This document shows positions 7,755 to 13,584 of a stretch of DNA of 14,335 nt, piece by piece. This DNA comes from Acidobacteria bacterium UBA7540 (GTDB lineage: Bacteria > Acidobacteriota > Terriglobia > UBA7540). Numbering within the stretch: position 1 is the first letter of the stretch; the number at the start of each line of letters is the position of its first letter. Both the position numbers and the translations under genes were made by a program. The DNA lies in the NCBI GenBank assembly GCA_002478145.1, contig DLMI01000115.1:1-14335 (forward strand). The letters are read 5' to 3'. A model generated the notes under the pieces. That model was given only the letters and a program-made list of their open reading frames with translations, ran no database searches and was not told the DNA's origin.

Positions 7755-8173
7755 CAGGCTATGATGGAAAGCGCCGGCCGGCGCAGGACGGCAACTGGAA
7801 AATCGGCGTGAGGCTGGCCCAATCGAACCGTTGAAAGCAAAGGGCCTGCGCTGCGACGTTCGCGAGAGCGCCCGCTCACTGTCCCGCAGAGCGGGATCCC
7901 GCCCTGCGGTCCCGCTACAGCGGGCTCGCCCTGCTGTTTGTCGGCGGAAAAGTCCAGGGCGAGATTCTTCGCGCAGTTTATCCTGAGCGGGCAGAGCGAG
8001 ATCCTTCGCTGCGCTCAGGATGACAGCGAAGGACCCAGAATGACAACACGGCAGACGAGTCCACGGATGTCACGCTGTCATCCTGGAGGGCCCGCCGCGC
8101 TTGGCGGCAGGATCAGGGTGACACTCACCCCCTTCGGAACCCTGCGCCTGCGCTTCTTTCCGCAACCCACCCG
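7755..8173. repeat. Palindrome-rich spacer with dispersed-repeat elements
   Basis: No gene is supported here. Elements seen are a perfect 14-bp palindrome at 7771-7784, a 26-bp palindrome with one mismatched pair at 7884-7909 (built around GCGGGATCCCGC), and a CCCGCT/AGCGGG hairpin at 7911-7924. There is also a 10-bp inverted repeat ATCCTGAGCG/CGCTCAGGAT (7980-7989 with 8012-8021). The stretch 7993-8025 matches 28 of 33 bases of one arm region of the element at 13507-13584. Another imperfect unit follows at about 8068-8122. None has a U tract, so I do not call a terminator for the protease gene. Confidence 0.6.
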
Positions 8174-8202
8174 TTGACTAGCCGTATCAAATCGTGTAAA
8201 TA
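8174..8202 (+). promoter_or_regulatory. Promoter of the molybdate regulator/transporter unit
   Basis: TTGACT (8174-8179, 5 of 6 to consensus) is followed after 17 bases by TAAATA (8197-8202, weak -10). The start codon is 36 bases further on. It is the best promoter-like sequence in the spacer and sits where the operon needs one. Confidence 0.5.
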
Positions 8203-8220
8203 TGAGCTCCTAACCATATT
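8199..8220. promoter_or_regulatory. Inverted repeat, candidate operator for the HTH-TOBE regulator
   Basis: AATATG (8199-8204) and CATATT (8215-8220) form a perfect 6-bp inverted repeat with a 10-base spacer. It overlaps the -10 region and ends 18 bases before the regulator's ATG. The half-site centres are 16 bases apart, so a dimer could bind on one face only with some distortion. Autoregulation through it is inference. Confidence 0.4.
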
Positions 8221-8238
8221 GAACGGGGGCAATCCTGT

Positions 8239-8706
8239 ATGGAACTTCTCCACGTCCCGGAAGCCGCGCGGGAGTTGGGCGTGAGCTATCCGACTTTGAA
8301 GCAATGGATCTACAAGCGAAAGATCAAGACCGTGACGACACCGGGGGGCCATCATCGCGTTCCGCGTTCGGAGATTGACCGCCTGCTTTTTCAAAGAGGC
8401 GAGCGAGGGCAGGGCGGAAAGGTGACTTCTGCAGCTCAGCCTGCGCCCGCCGCGCCGATTTCAGGAACGGGGGCGGGGCTCGAGCACGTGATCAGCGGGC
8501 GAAATCAGTTGGTAGGGCGCATCGTCAAGCTCCAAACGGTGGGCCTGCTGACCAAGGTGGTGCTGGACGTGGGAGGGCAATCCATCACCTCCATCATTAC
8601 CAGCGACGCCTCCCGGGACCTTGATCTGAAGGTGGGAGAGACGGCAGCGGCGCTCATCAAGGCCACCGAAGTGATGATCATCCGGCCTCTCCGGAGGAGG
8701 CCTTGA
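8239..8706 (+). CDS. MerR/excisionase-type HTH protein with TOBE (molybdate-binding) domain
   Basis: A 155-aa protein in three parts. Residues 1-52 are a MerR/excisionase-like helix-turn-helix (HVPEAARELGVSYPTLKQWI with the wing TTPGGHHRVPRSEI). An Ala/Pro/Gly linker runs to about 85. A single TOBE or molbindin-type domain occupies 86-149 (SGRNQLVGRIVKL, SIITSDASRDLDLKVGE, AALIKATEVMI). TOBE/Mop domains bind oxyanions such as molybdate or tungstate. HTH-TOBE fusions are thought to sense molybdate, as ModE does with a different HTH. The permease immediately downstream supports that role. The start is the ATG at 8239 after a weak GGGGG. The promoter and inverted repeat upstream suggest autoregulation. 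Whether molybdate represses or activates cannot be told from sequence. Confidence 0.88.
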   Translation: MELLHVPEAARELGVSYPTLKQWIYKRKIKTVTTPGGHHRVPRSEIDRLLFQRGERGQGGKVTSAAQPAPAAPISGTGAGLEHVISGRNQLVGRIVKLQTVGLLTKVVLDVGGQSITSIITSDASRDLDLKVGETAAALIKATEVMIIRPLRRRP

Positions 8707-8742
8707 GCTTTGGGCGTTGCAGCTAACGTGGAGTCACGCGGC

Positions 8743-9909
8743 ATGCGGTGGCCCCTGACGCGCTGGGATGTGGCCGGTGCGTTCGGCGACATCGGCGTGC
8801 TGTTTCCAATCGCGATTGCCCTCATCTCCCTGAATCACGTGAATCCGACGGCGGTGTTTCTTGCTGCCGGCGTCACTTATGTTTTGGCGGGCCGCTATTT
8901 CCAAATCCCTATGGCCGTTCAGCCCTTCAAGGCCGTAGCGGCAATTGCACTGGCCATGGGGCTTCCCCCCTCGTCGATCGCCAGCGCCGGACTCCTGATG
9001 GGAGCGCTGCTAGGGTTGGTCGGAGTCACCAACCTCGCCACAAGGCTTGCGAAGCTGTTCACCCTACCCATTGTCAGGGGCATTCAATTGGGTCTAGGGC
9101 TTTTGCTGGCGCGTGAAGGCTTGCGGCTGATGTTGAGCCCGCGCTCCACGGTTGTTCTAGGGGCAGGCCGAACGGTCGCCCCTTGGGAAATCGGGCTCGG
9201 CGGAGCCCTTCTTTTGCTGGCGTTTCAAGGCTCGCGTCGCCTTCCAGCGGCTTTGGTCCTGTTGACGGCAGGGATCACGCTCGGTCTCACGGCGCAATGG
9301 GGCAAGCTACCCGCGCTTGGCTGGGGACCACTGCCGTTCACTCTCCTACACCCACATCTTGCCGAACTTCGACGCGTTTTGCCATTGCTGGTGGTTCCGC
9401 AGTTTGCGTTGACCTTTGGTAACTCCATCGTAGCAACCGAGAACACCGCCCGGATTCTCTATGGGGCGCAGGCTCGCCGCGTCACGGTACGCGGATTGTG
9501 CATCAGCATTGGCCTGGTAAATCTGCTCGGCGGGATGATTCAGGCCCCGCCACTCTGCCACGGCTCAGGAGGGGTTACCGCACATTACAAATTTGGCGCG
9601 CGGAATCCCAGGTCCAGTTACGTTATCGGCGCGGTTTGCATCCTTCTGGCGTTGTTTGGCCGCGCTGCCGTGGACCTTTTGAAACTAATCCCCGCCCCCG
9701 TCTTGGGAGTGTTGCTGGCTTACGTGGGAATCCAACACGCGGCTTATTTGCGCGACATCCTTAGGCGCCCGCAGCTTCTTATTATTGCCGCGTGCGTGGG
9801 AGTGGTTTCGCTCCTAACTATCAACCTTATGTGGGGTTTCCTGGCAGGATTTCTTCTGGAGGGCATCCTGTTGACGATTCAAAAAACAAGAGAGAAGAGG
9901 AGTCCATAG
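8743..9909 (+). CDS. MOT1-type molybdate permease (SulP-related)
   Basis: A 388-aa, highly hydrophobic protein with about ten or more membrane segments. It matches the MOT1 branch related to SulP sulfate transporters, which import molybdate without ATP hydrolysis. Signature stretches are GAFGDIGVLFPI (about 12-23), QIPMAVQPFKAVAAIALAMG in the N-terminal half, and PLCHGSGGVTAHYKFGARN (His273 region) in the second half. Pairing with the HTH-TOBE gene 36 bp upstream strongly favours molybdate (or tungstate) over sulfate. I chose the ATG at 8743, with GGAG 9 bases upstream. An in-frame TTG at 8710 with AGGAGG 9 bases upstream is a real alternative adding 11 residues. No modABC genes are nearby, so this may be a stand-alone uptake route. 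Confidence 0.88.
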   Translation: MRWPLTRWDVAGAFGDIGVLFPIAIALISLNHVNPTAVFLAAGVTYVLAGRYFQIPMAVQPFKAVAAIALAMGLPPSSIASAGLLMGALLGLVGVTNLATRLAKLFTLPIVRGIQLGLGLLLAREGLRLMLSPRSTVVLGAGRTVAPWEIGLGGALLLLAFQGSRRLPAALVLLTAGITLGLTAQWGKLPALGWGPLPFTLLHPHLAELRRVLPLLVVPQFALTFGNSIVATENTARILYGAQARRVTVRGLCISIGLVNLLGGMIQAPPLCHGSGGVTAHYKFGARNPRSSYVIGAVCILLALFGRAAVDLLKLIPAPVLGVLLAYVGIQHAAYLRDILRRPQLLIIAACVGVVSLLTINLMWGFLAGFLLEGILLTIQKTREKRSP

Positions 9910-9959
9910 GCAGCCCTTCTACCAATCAGAAAAGTCTGGCGCGATTGGCCCCAAACGTG

Positions 9960-9965
9960 TATACT
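9960..9965 (+). promoter_or_regulatory. Candidate -10 element (TATACT) for the cold-shock gene
   Basis: TATACT matches 5 of 6 bases of the -10 consensus. The best -35 is poor (CTGGCG at 9936-9941, 18-base spacer). Transcription from here would begin near 9972 and give a leader of about 140 bases containing the hairpin at 10014-10044. Long structured leaders are typical of cold-shock mRNAs. Confidence 0.35.
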
Positions 9966-9982
9966 AAAGAGACTTGATCAGT

Positions 9983-10036
9983 TTTTGTGACCGAGAAGCG
10001 GAGAAGTAGGGTGGCCACAAAATCAATGGTTTTGTG
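9983..10036 (+). promoter_or_regulatory. Possible antiterminator/terminator switch in the csp leader
   Basis: The left arm of the terminator hairpin contains CACAAAA (10016-10022). It can pair with TTTTGTG downstream (10030-10036) or with an identical TTTTGTG upstream (9983-9989). The two pairings are mutually exclusive, the geometry of an attenuator. A 7-base match in T-rich DNA could arise by chance. Confidence 0.35.
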
Positions 10037-10044
10037 GCTTTTTT
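10014..10044 (+). terminator. Intrinsic terminator between the molybdate unit and csp
   Basis: A perfect 9-bp stem GCCACAAAA/TTTTGTGGC (10014-10022 with 10030-10038) has a 7-base loop and runs straight into six Ts (10039-10044), followed by GC and more Ts. It is a textbook rho-independent terminator, 104 bp after the permease stop and 68 bp before the csp start. It either ends the molybdate transcript or acts inside the csp leader. Confidence 0.8.
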
Positions 10045-10111
10045 GCTTTTGGCGTTTGGTTGCGAGAGCAGAACAAGAGAATCTACAGAATTAAAAGGAA
10101 CAACGAAACAT

Positions 10112-10318
10112 ATGGAGAAGGAACAAGGCAAGGTAAAGTGGTTCAACAACGCGAAGGGCTACGGTTTTATCCAACGCGCATCCGGTGATGACGTTTTCGT
10201 TCATCACTCCGCCATCCAGGCAACTGGCTTCAAATCACTCAACGAGGGAGATTCCGTGGAGTTCACGGTCACGAAAGGGCCCAAGGGTTTGCAAGCTGAA
10301 AACGTGGTAAAGCTATGA
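10112..10318 (+). CDS. csp: Cold-shock domain protein (CspA family)
   Basis: A 68-aa single cold-shock domain, the normal length for CspA-type RNA chaperones that bind single-stranded RNA/DNA and melt mRNA structure in the cytoplasm. RNP1 is KGYGFIQ (residues 15-21) and RNP2 is VFVHHSAI (28-35). The opening [11 protein letters not shown] and the closing AENVVKL are also typical. The start is the ATG at 10112 with AAGGAA about 11 bases upstream. The frame remains open to 10034, but that extension lies just after the terminator's T tract and does not resemble the family. The leader structure suggests post-transcriptional control. Which paralogue this is, and whether it is cold-induced, cannot be told. 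Confidence 0.96.
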   Translation: MEKEQGKVKWFNNAKGYGFIQRASGDDVFVHHSAIQATGFKSLNEGDSVEFTVTKGPKGLQAENVVKL

Positions 10319-10323
10319 CTTTT

Positions 10324-10354
10324 CGGGCGGCTCCCGCCCGGCGGGAGCCGCCCG
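10324..10354. terminator. Very stable GC hairpin just after csp
   Basis: A perfect 14-bp inverted repeat CGGGCGGCTCCCGC/GCGGGAGCCGCCCG with a 3-base loop starts 6 bases after the csp stop. The following bases (ACTTTGG) are not a real U tract. It may block 3' exonucleases, terminate weakly, or affect translation of the next gene, whose GGAGG begins 6 bases after the stem. Confidence 0.5.
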
Positions 10355-10375
10355 ACTTTGGAGGTATCCAGCACA

Positions 10376-10675
10376 GTGAGCGTGCTTATCCAATACACCG
10401 GGTTTCAACTAAAGCCCCGCGGTAGGGACTACTGCTACCGGGTTGTGGCCATGAAATCTGAAGACCGGGAATTCACGCTGACCATCTCGAACCGGGCCTT
10501 TGAGGAAAGGCACTTCCCTTACCAGGATGGGGCCGCAATCTGCTATCAAAAGCTTCAGAGAGAACTCCTCGCGGAAACCGCTGAGTCTCCACTGCAACAC
10601 CATCTTACGATTTCAGATCAAGATCTCAACGAGTACCTCGCGAAGTATCGCCCCGCCAAAAGACGCTCCTGGTAG
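10376..10675 (+). CDS. Unrecognised 99-aa protein downstream of csp
   Basis: A 99-aa soluble protein without signal peptide or membrane segments, beginning MSVLIQYTGFQLKPRGRDY. It combines an N-terminal part that looks like beta strands (IQYTGF, YCYRVVAM, EFTLTIS) with a polar helical C-terminal part (ICYQKLQRELLAE, DQDLNEYLAKY) and a basic tail RPAKRRSW. I do not recognise the family. The start is the GTG at 10376, 11 bases after GGAGG (10360-10364). A GTG at 10382 is also possible. It shares direction with csp and lies 57 bp behind it, separated only by the hairpin, so cotranscription is plausible. Codon use looks genuinely coding. No function can be assigned. Confidence 0.65.
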   Translation: MSVLIQYTGFQLKPRGRDYCYRVVAMKSEDREFTLTISNRAFEERHFPYQDGAAICYQKLQRELLAETAESPLQHHLTISDQDLNEYLAKYRPAKRRSW

Positions 10676-10714
10676 CTCCAGGAATCCCCGCGGCGCTAAT
10701 CATGTTTCGCACGT

Positions 10715-10969
10715 TCAAATTCCTAAGTCCTTAAACAGCGCGTCGGCAGACTTGAAGCGCTTCCCCTCGCCTCGGTCCGCTGCCTGCATCGCCTTGACCG
10801 TGGTTGTATTGGGGACCTTCACGTGGAACGGCAGGGCTTTCTCTGCGGCCACTCGGACAAGCAAAATGCGTACCGCGTCGGAAACAGACATGCCCATTGC
10901 GGCCAGTGTTCTTGCGGCTCTCTTCTTCACCTTCTCGTCCACGCGAATGTGAACCATCGTCGTCGCCAT
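10715..10969 (-). CDS. relB: RelB/DinJ-family antitoxin, no toxin partner visible
   Basis: An 84-aa RelB/DinJ-type antitoxin. These proteins bind DNA through a ribbon-helix-helix N-terminus and neutralise a RelE/YafQ mRNA interferase with the C-terminus. Residues 5-45 (VHIRVDEKVKKRAARTLAAM, SVSDAVRILLVRVAAEKALPF) match the family core, and the end DALFKDLGI closely resembles that of E. coli DinJ, so the protein looks full length. A toxin gene normally follows directly, but only 39 bp separate the stop from the opposite-strand 99-aa gene, and no RelE-like ORF is seen on either side. It could be an orphan regulator or a remnant. A promoter with an overlapping palindrome lies upstream. The ATG at 10969 has only a weak GAGG site. 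Confidence 0.88.
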   Translation of the reverse strand: MATTMVHIRVDEKVKKRAARTLAAMGMSVSDAVRILLVRVAAEKALPFHVKVPNTTTVKAMQAADRGEGKRFKSADALFKDLGI

Positions 10970-10988
10970 AGTCTTAAAACCTCGCTGA

Positions 10989-11001
10989 GATACAGCGTAT
11001 C
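10989..11001. promoter_or_regulatory. Palindrome overlapping the antitoxin -10, candidate operator
   Basis: GATAC-AGC-GTATC is a perfect 5-bp inverted repeat that covers the proposed -10 hexamer of the antitoxin gene. RelB-type proteins commonly repress their own promoters through short palindromes, so this is a reasonable but unproven operator. Confidence 0.4.
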
Positions 11002-11022
11002 GCGTTACGAGAACACTATCAA
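10994..11022 (-). promoter_or_regulatory. Candidate promoter of the antitoxin gene
   Basis: On the minus strand TTGATA (11022-11017, 5 of 6 to consensus) is followed after 17 bases by TACGCT (10999-10994, 3 of 6). It lies 25 bases before the antitoxin ATG. The -35 and spacing are good, the -10 poor. Confidence 0.4.
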
Positions 11023-11067
11023 CGGTAATCCCTCGGTCTCGGCTGGGCGCGAACGTTCGGCCGACCT

Positions 11068-11976
11068 CTAGACCAACTGTTCATTCTCCCACCCCAAGCG
11101 CGTCAGTTTGATCTTGGTCGGGTCGCTGGTGCCGAGGTGGTAGACGGAGTCAGCGGCGGCGAGGCTGCGCGGCGGCGGGCTGATGAGCCATTCCTCGCCT
11201 TTGAAGAGGTTGCGCTTCTTCTGGCAGATGCTCAGGCAGACGGTATCGATAGCCACGGGATCGGTCCCCACCAGAATGCCTTTATAGTCCCACTGATGCA
11301 GGGGATTAATCTGCGGCCCGGGGCCAAAATATGGCCGCAGCATATCCACAACAATCAAGCGGGTCTTGCCTTTCACGTCGGGCAGTAGCCAGGTTTCGCC
11401 CAGCTTCGCGCTGCCGTCGAAGTGATAGGAACTTCGGTTCCCTGTAAAGTTGATGTAGTTTTTGATGGAGACGGCGATGCCGGCGAGCGTGTGGACTTTC
11501 ACGGTGGGCACATTGATGAGCGCCGTGCAGTCTTTTACTGGAAGTCCGAAGTCGTTGGCCACGACCCGGCTCCTGGGGACGCCGCTCGCGATCAGAGGAT
11601 CCGTGATGGCGTCGAGCACCGCCTGATTCACGTGGATTCGTTGCCAAGAGCAGCGCGTGTATTTGATCCCCACGTTGTCTTGCGGGTGGAAGTACCGCTG
11701 CCAAGCCTTGGCGACATTGCTTTCACCGGTAAAGGTTTTCATTGCGGTGTCGAGCATCTCCAGCACGACCACCGAGTTGACCTGGTGGCCGGCGTCGACA
11801 GCCGCCTCGTGACGGATCAGCACCACCTGGCTGAGAGGATTCTCGGCCGCAAACGCCGAACCCTTTCCTGCGCGCGGTAGGCCTTCAATCCCCATCGCCA
11901 GACCCAACGTGGCGTAAGCCGTGCCGCGCAAGAAATCCCGGCGAGTGACCCTGTGGTTTTTGTCATGGTGCTTCAT
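11068..11976 (-). CDS. Tat-exported DUF362 domain protein
   Basis: A 302-aa protein with a twin-arginine signal (TRRDFLRG, Arg12-Arg13, then a small hydrophobic stretch ending near AFAAENP) followed by a DUF362-type domain. Recognisable pieces are VGIKYTRCSW, INVPTVKVHTLAGIAVSIKN, the loop FTGNRSSYHFDG, and KGILVGTDPVAIDTV. DUF362 proteins have no settled function and are often found near iron-sulfur proteins. This one has no CxxC clusters, so no 4Fe-4S ferredoxin module is fused. Its ATG overlaps the TGA of the DUF6599-type gene (ATGA), and AAAGGAG lies 7 bases upstream, which points to coupled translation in one operon. The Tat signal suggests a cofactor inserted or folding completed before export. 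Confidence 0.87.
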   Translation of the reverse strand: MKHHDKNHRVTRRDFLRGTAYATLGLAMGIEGLPRAGKGSAFAAENPLSQVVLIRHEAAVDAGHQVNSVVVLEMLDTAMKTFTGESNVAKAWQRYFHPQDNVGIKYTRCSWQRIHVNQAVLDAITDPLIASGVPRSRVVANDFGLPVKDCTALINVPTVKVHTLAGIAVSIKNYINFTGNRSSYHFDGSAKLGETWLLPDVKGKTRLIVVDMLRPYFGPGPQINPLHQWDYKGILVGTDPVAIDTVCLSICQKKRNLFKGEEWLISPPPRSLAAADSVYHLGTSDPTKIKLTRLGWENEQLV

Positions 11977-12884
11977 GGTGTGACTCCTTTCATCCGCGAG
12001 GCCGCGAAATCAACCAGTTTCTCCGCGCTCTCGCGCGAGCCGGCCTCGAATACGAGCAGGAGGACGCGCTCCTCCCGGCGACCTCCAGCGAATTGTTCTT
12101 TTTCCAGTTTGCGGTAGGCCGCATTCCCGGCGGGGGACTGCCGGAGATAAACTCTGCCGAACTGCTCGAAGGCCGCTGCCGCGTCGCTCGGCCTTGGGTA
12201 ACGAACGATGAGCAAACGCGGCCTGTCGCGGTCCTGCTGGTATCGGGCCAGGATGGCTTCCGTCTTCGAGTTCAGATTGAGCAGATTCGAGTCAGCGAGA
12301 AAATAGTGAATATTCAGTAGGACGGACGTATGAAAGTAATGAACGCTGGATTCGAGCAAGCCTTGCGGCGGCAGGGCCTCGAGCAGCGCAGGTTTCCTGC
12401 CCTCTTGCGGAATTGCGGAGGCCAGTCGGCTTCCCAGTGACATCAGGGCGGCCTTTACCTTCGGCGTCTCGTCCTCCGCCTGCAAGCGGACGAAGAAGCG
12501 ATGCTTCCAGAAGCGCAGCAGGCCTGGGGAGTACAGCGCACTTTGGCCCACGGAGACAGGTTGGCCATCGGTGTCGTGGGTGAAGATGCCATAGGCATCC
12601 CCAGAAGAAGCCATCTGATAGACTTCCGCGACGATGCGCGGCGCGTTCTCCCTCGCGTACTCGCGCGTTAGCAGCCGCTGGAAGTCGTAGGCAAGGTAAA
12701 TCTCGCCACCCCCGTCCATATAATCGAAGATGGTCTGCCGCGTGAATACCTTGTCCTCGCCGTCAGCATTCCAGCCCTGAACCTCCTGAGGGAGCCGCAA
12801 CATATTTTCATCCGCGCGCGCCGCGTCGGGCGCAAAAAGACTCAAGCCTAGTAGAATCAGAAAAGCTCTCGACAATTCTCCCAC
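11973..12884 (-). CDS. DUF6599-type exported protein of unknown function
   Basis: With the GTG at 12884 this is a 303-aa protein. Its N-terminus MGELSRAFLILLGLSLFAPDAARA is a good signal peptide with cleavage before DENM. The mature part opens with LPQEVQGWNADGEDKVFTRQ and the highly recognisable IFDYMDGGGEIYLAYDFQRLL, which I associate with DUF6599. The C-terminal part (PRLLIVRYPRPSDAAAAFEQF, RVLLLVFEAGSRESAEKLV) looks like an alpha-beta domain. The function is unknown. An alternative ATG at 13016 overlaps the stop of the membrane gene (ATGA) and would add 44 residues before the signal peptide. I prefer the shorter form because the added residues look non-coding and would mask the signal. 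The stop overlaps the DUF362 start, so the pair is probably made together. Confidence 0.8.
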   Translation of the reverse strand: MGELSRAFLILLGLSLFAPDAARADENMLRLPQEVQGWNADGEDKVFTRQTIFDYMDGGGEIYLAYDFQRLLTREYARENAPRIVAEVYQMASSGDAYGIFTHDTDGQPVSVGQSALYSPGLLRFWKHRFFVRLQAEDETPKVKAALMSLGSRLASAIPQEGRKPALLEALPPQGLLESSVHYFHTSVLLNIHYFLADSNLLNLNSKTEAILARYQQDRDRPRLLIVRYPRPSDAAAAFEQFGRVYLRQSPAGNAAYRKLEKEQFAGGRREERVLLLVFEAGSRESAEKLVDFAASRMKGVTP

Positions 12885-13012
12885 CCGCCTGTCTTGTGCT
12901 TGCCGTCCCCCTGGCCGAGCAGTCCGGAAACCCGCCTCGGGCTGAATCGTAGCACTGGCCGACTGTTCGACTTTGGTTGGCCGGGCACCTGCCAGTATAC
13001 ACCACAGGCCGA

Positions 13013-13477
13013 TCATTTCCTCTTCTTCAGAGCCCGGTGAATTGAAGCCAAAATGCCATCCTCTTGTGTCTCATGCAGAGGAGCTTGCGGATCGTAATTC
13101 TCCAAGCCACGAATGATCTCTCCCGGTTCCCCGGTGAATGCGGCGCCGAAGGCGCGGACAAGGCCTTCGAACCAAAACCAGCAGATGACCCATGTCACCA
13201 CGTTGAGAGCCACGAAAATGAAGCCCATCAATCCCAATATTCGGGGCTCTGGGTGCACATCGGGATGCGCACGCAAGAACAGGGAGAGCCGGACCTGTGT
13301 GTGGTGGGTGACGGAATATGAATACCAAGCAACCAGAGCGCAGAGTGAGGCACAGGCTTCCAGAGCCCCCGACACAAAGGCATCGCGCCGCCACTTAATC
13401 GACTCCGCAAAAGGCAGCTTCGCACGCCAACTTGCCGGCAAGAGCGACAGGAATGGTCCAAAGAGATAGATCCACAT
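13013..13477 (-). CDS. Small integral membrane protein of unknown function
   Basis: With the ATG at 13477 this is a 154-aa protein with membrane segments at about 33-56 and 80-112 (the latter long enough for one tilted or two short helices) and a possible hydrophobic anchor at 1-16. A soluble C-terminal tail ends in the basic RALKKRK. I do not recognise the family. The frame remains open upstream to 13594, but those 39 codons translate the perfect inverted repeat at 13507-13584, so a longer call would be an artefact. No strong ribosome-binding site precedes 13477. The stop sits within 130 bp of the DUF6599-type start, or overlaps it by ATGA with the longer start, which places the gene in the same operon. 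Confidence 0.65.
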   Translation of the reverse strand: MWIYLFGPFLSLLPASWRAKLPFAESIKWRRDAFVSGALEACASLCALVAWYSYSVTHHTQVRLSLFLRAHPDVHPEPRILGLMGFIFVALNVVTWVICWFWFEGLVRAFGAAFTGEPGEIIRGLENYDPQAPLHETQEDGILASIHRALKKRK

Positions 13478-13506
13478 CTCTAGCAGGATGCTGAAAAACC
13501 CTAGCC

Positions 13507-13584
13507 TGTCATTCCGAGCGAAGCGAGGAATCTCGTAGGTCCTATGTTTCCAGAGCGAGATTCCTCGCTTCGCTCGGAATGACA
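13507..13584. repeat. Perfect 29-bp inverted repeat (REP/MITE-like element)
   Basis: Arms 13507-13535 and 13556-13584 are exact reverse complements with a 20-base loop. The arms begin with TGTCATTCCGAGCGAAGCG. The element lies in the 135-bp gap between pckA and the membrane gene. No transposase and no clear target-site duplication are seen. A related sequence at 7993-8025 matches 28 of 33 bases, so this is a dispersed repeat family. As RNA it would form a long hairpin that could separate pckA mRNA from the downstream genes. Confidence 0.9.

Noticed and set aside
7938..8177. 79-codon plus-strand ORF
   Set aside because: It translates dispersed repeat DNA (strings such as SEILRCAQDD) and ends inside the promoter of the molybdate unit.
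10034..10111. N-terminal extension of the cold-shock protein
   Set aside because: It begins just after the terminator T tract. The family start [11 protein letters not shown] has its own AAGGAA site, and 68 aa is the standard length.
11422..11880. 152-codon plus-strand ORF
   Set aside because: Antisense shadow of the DUF362 gene, Asp/His/Val-rich, without a ribosome-binding site.
13507..13584. Intrinsic terminator for pckA
   Set aside because: The stem is long and perfect, but no T tract follows on the minus strand and a related copy exists elsewhere, so a dispersed repeat explains it better.
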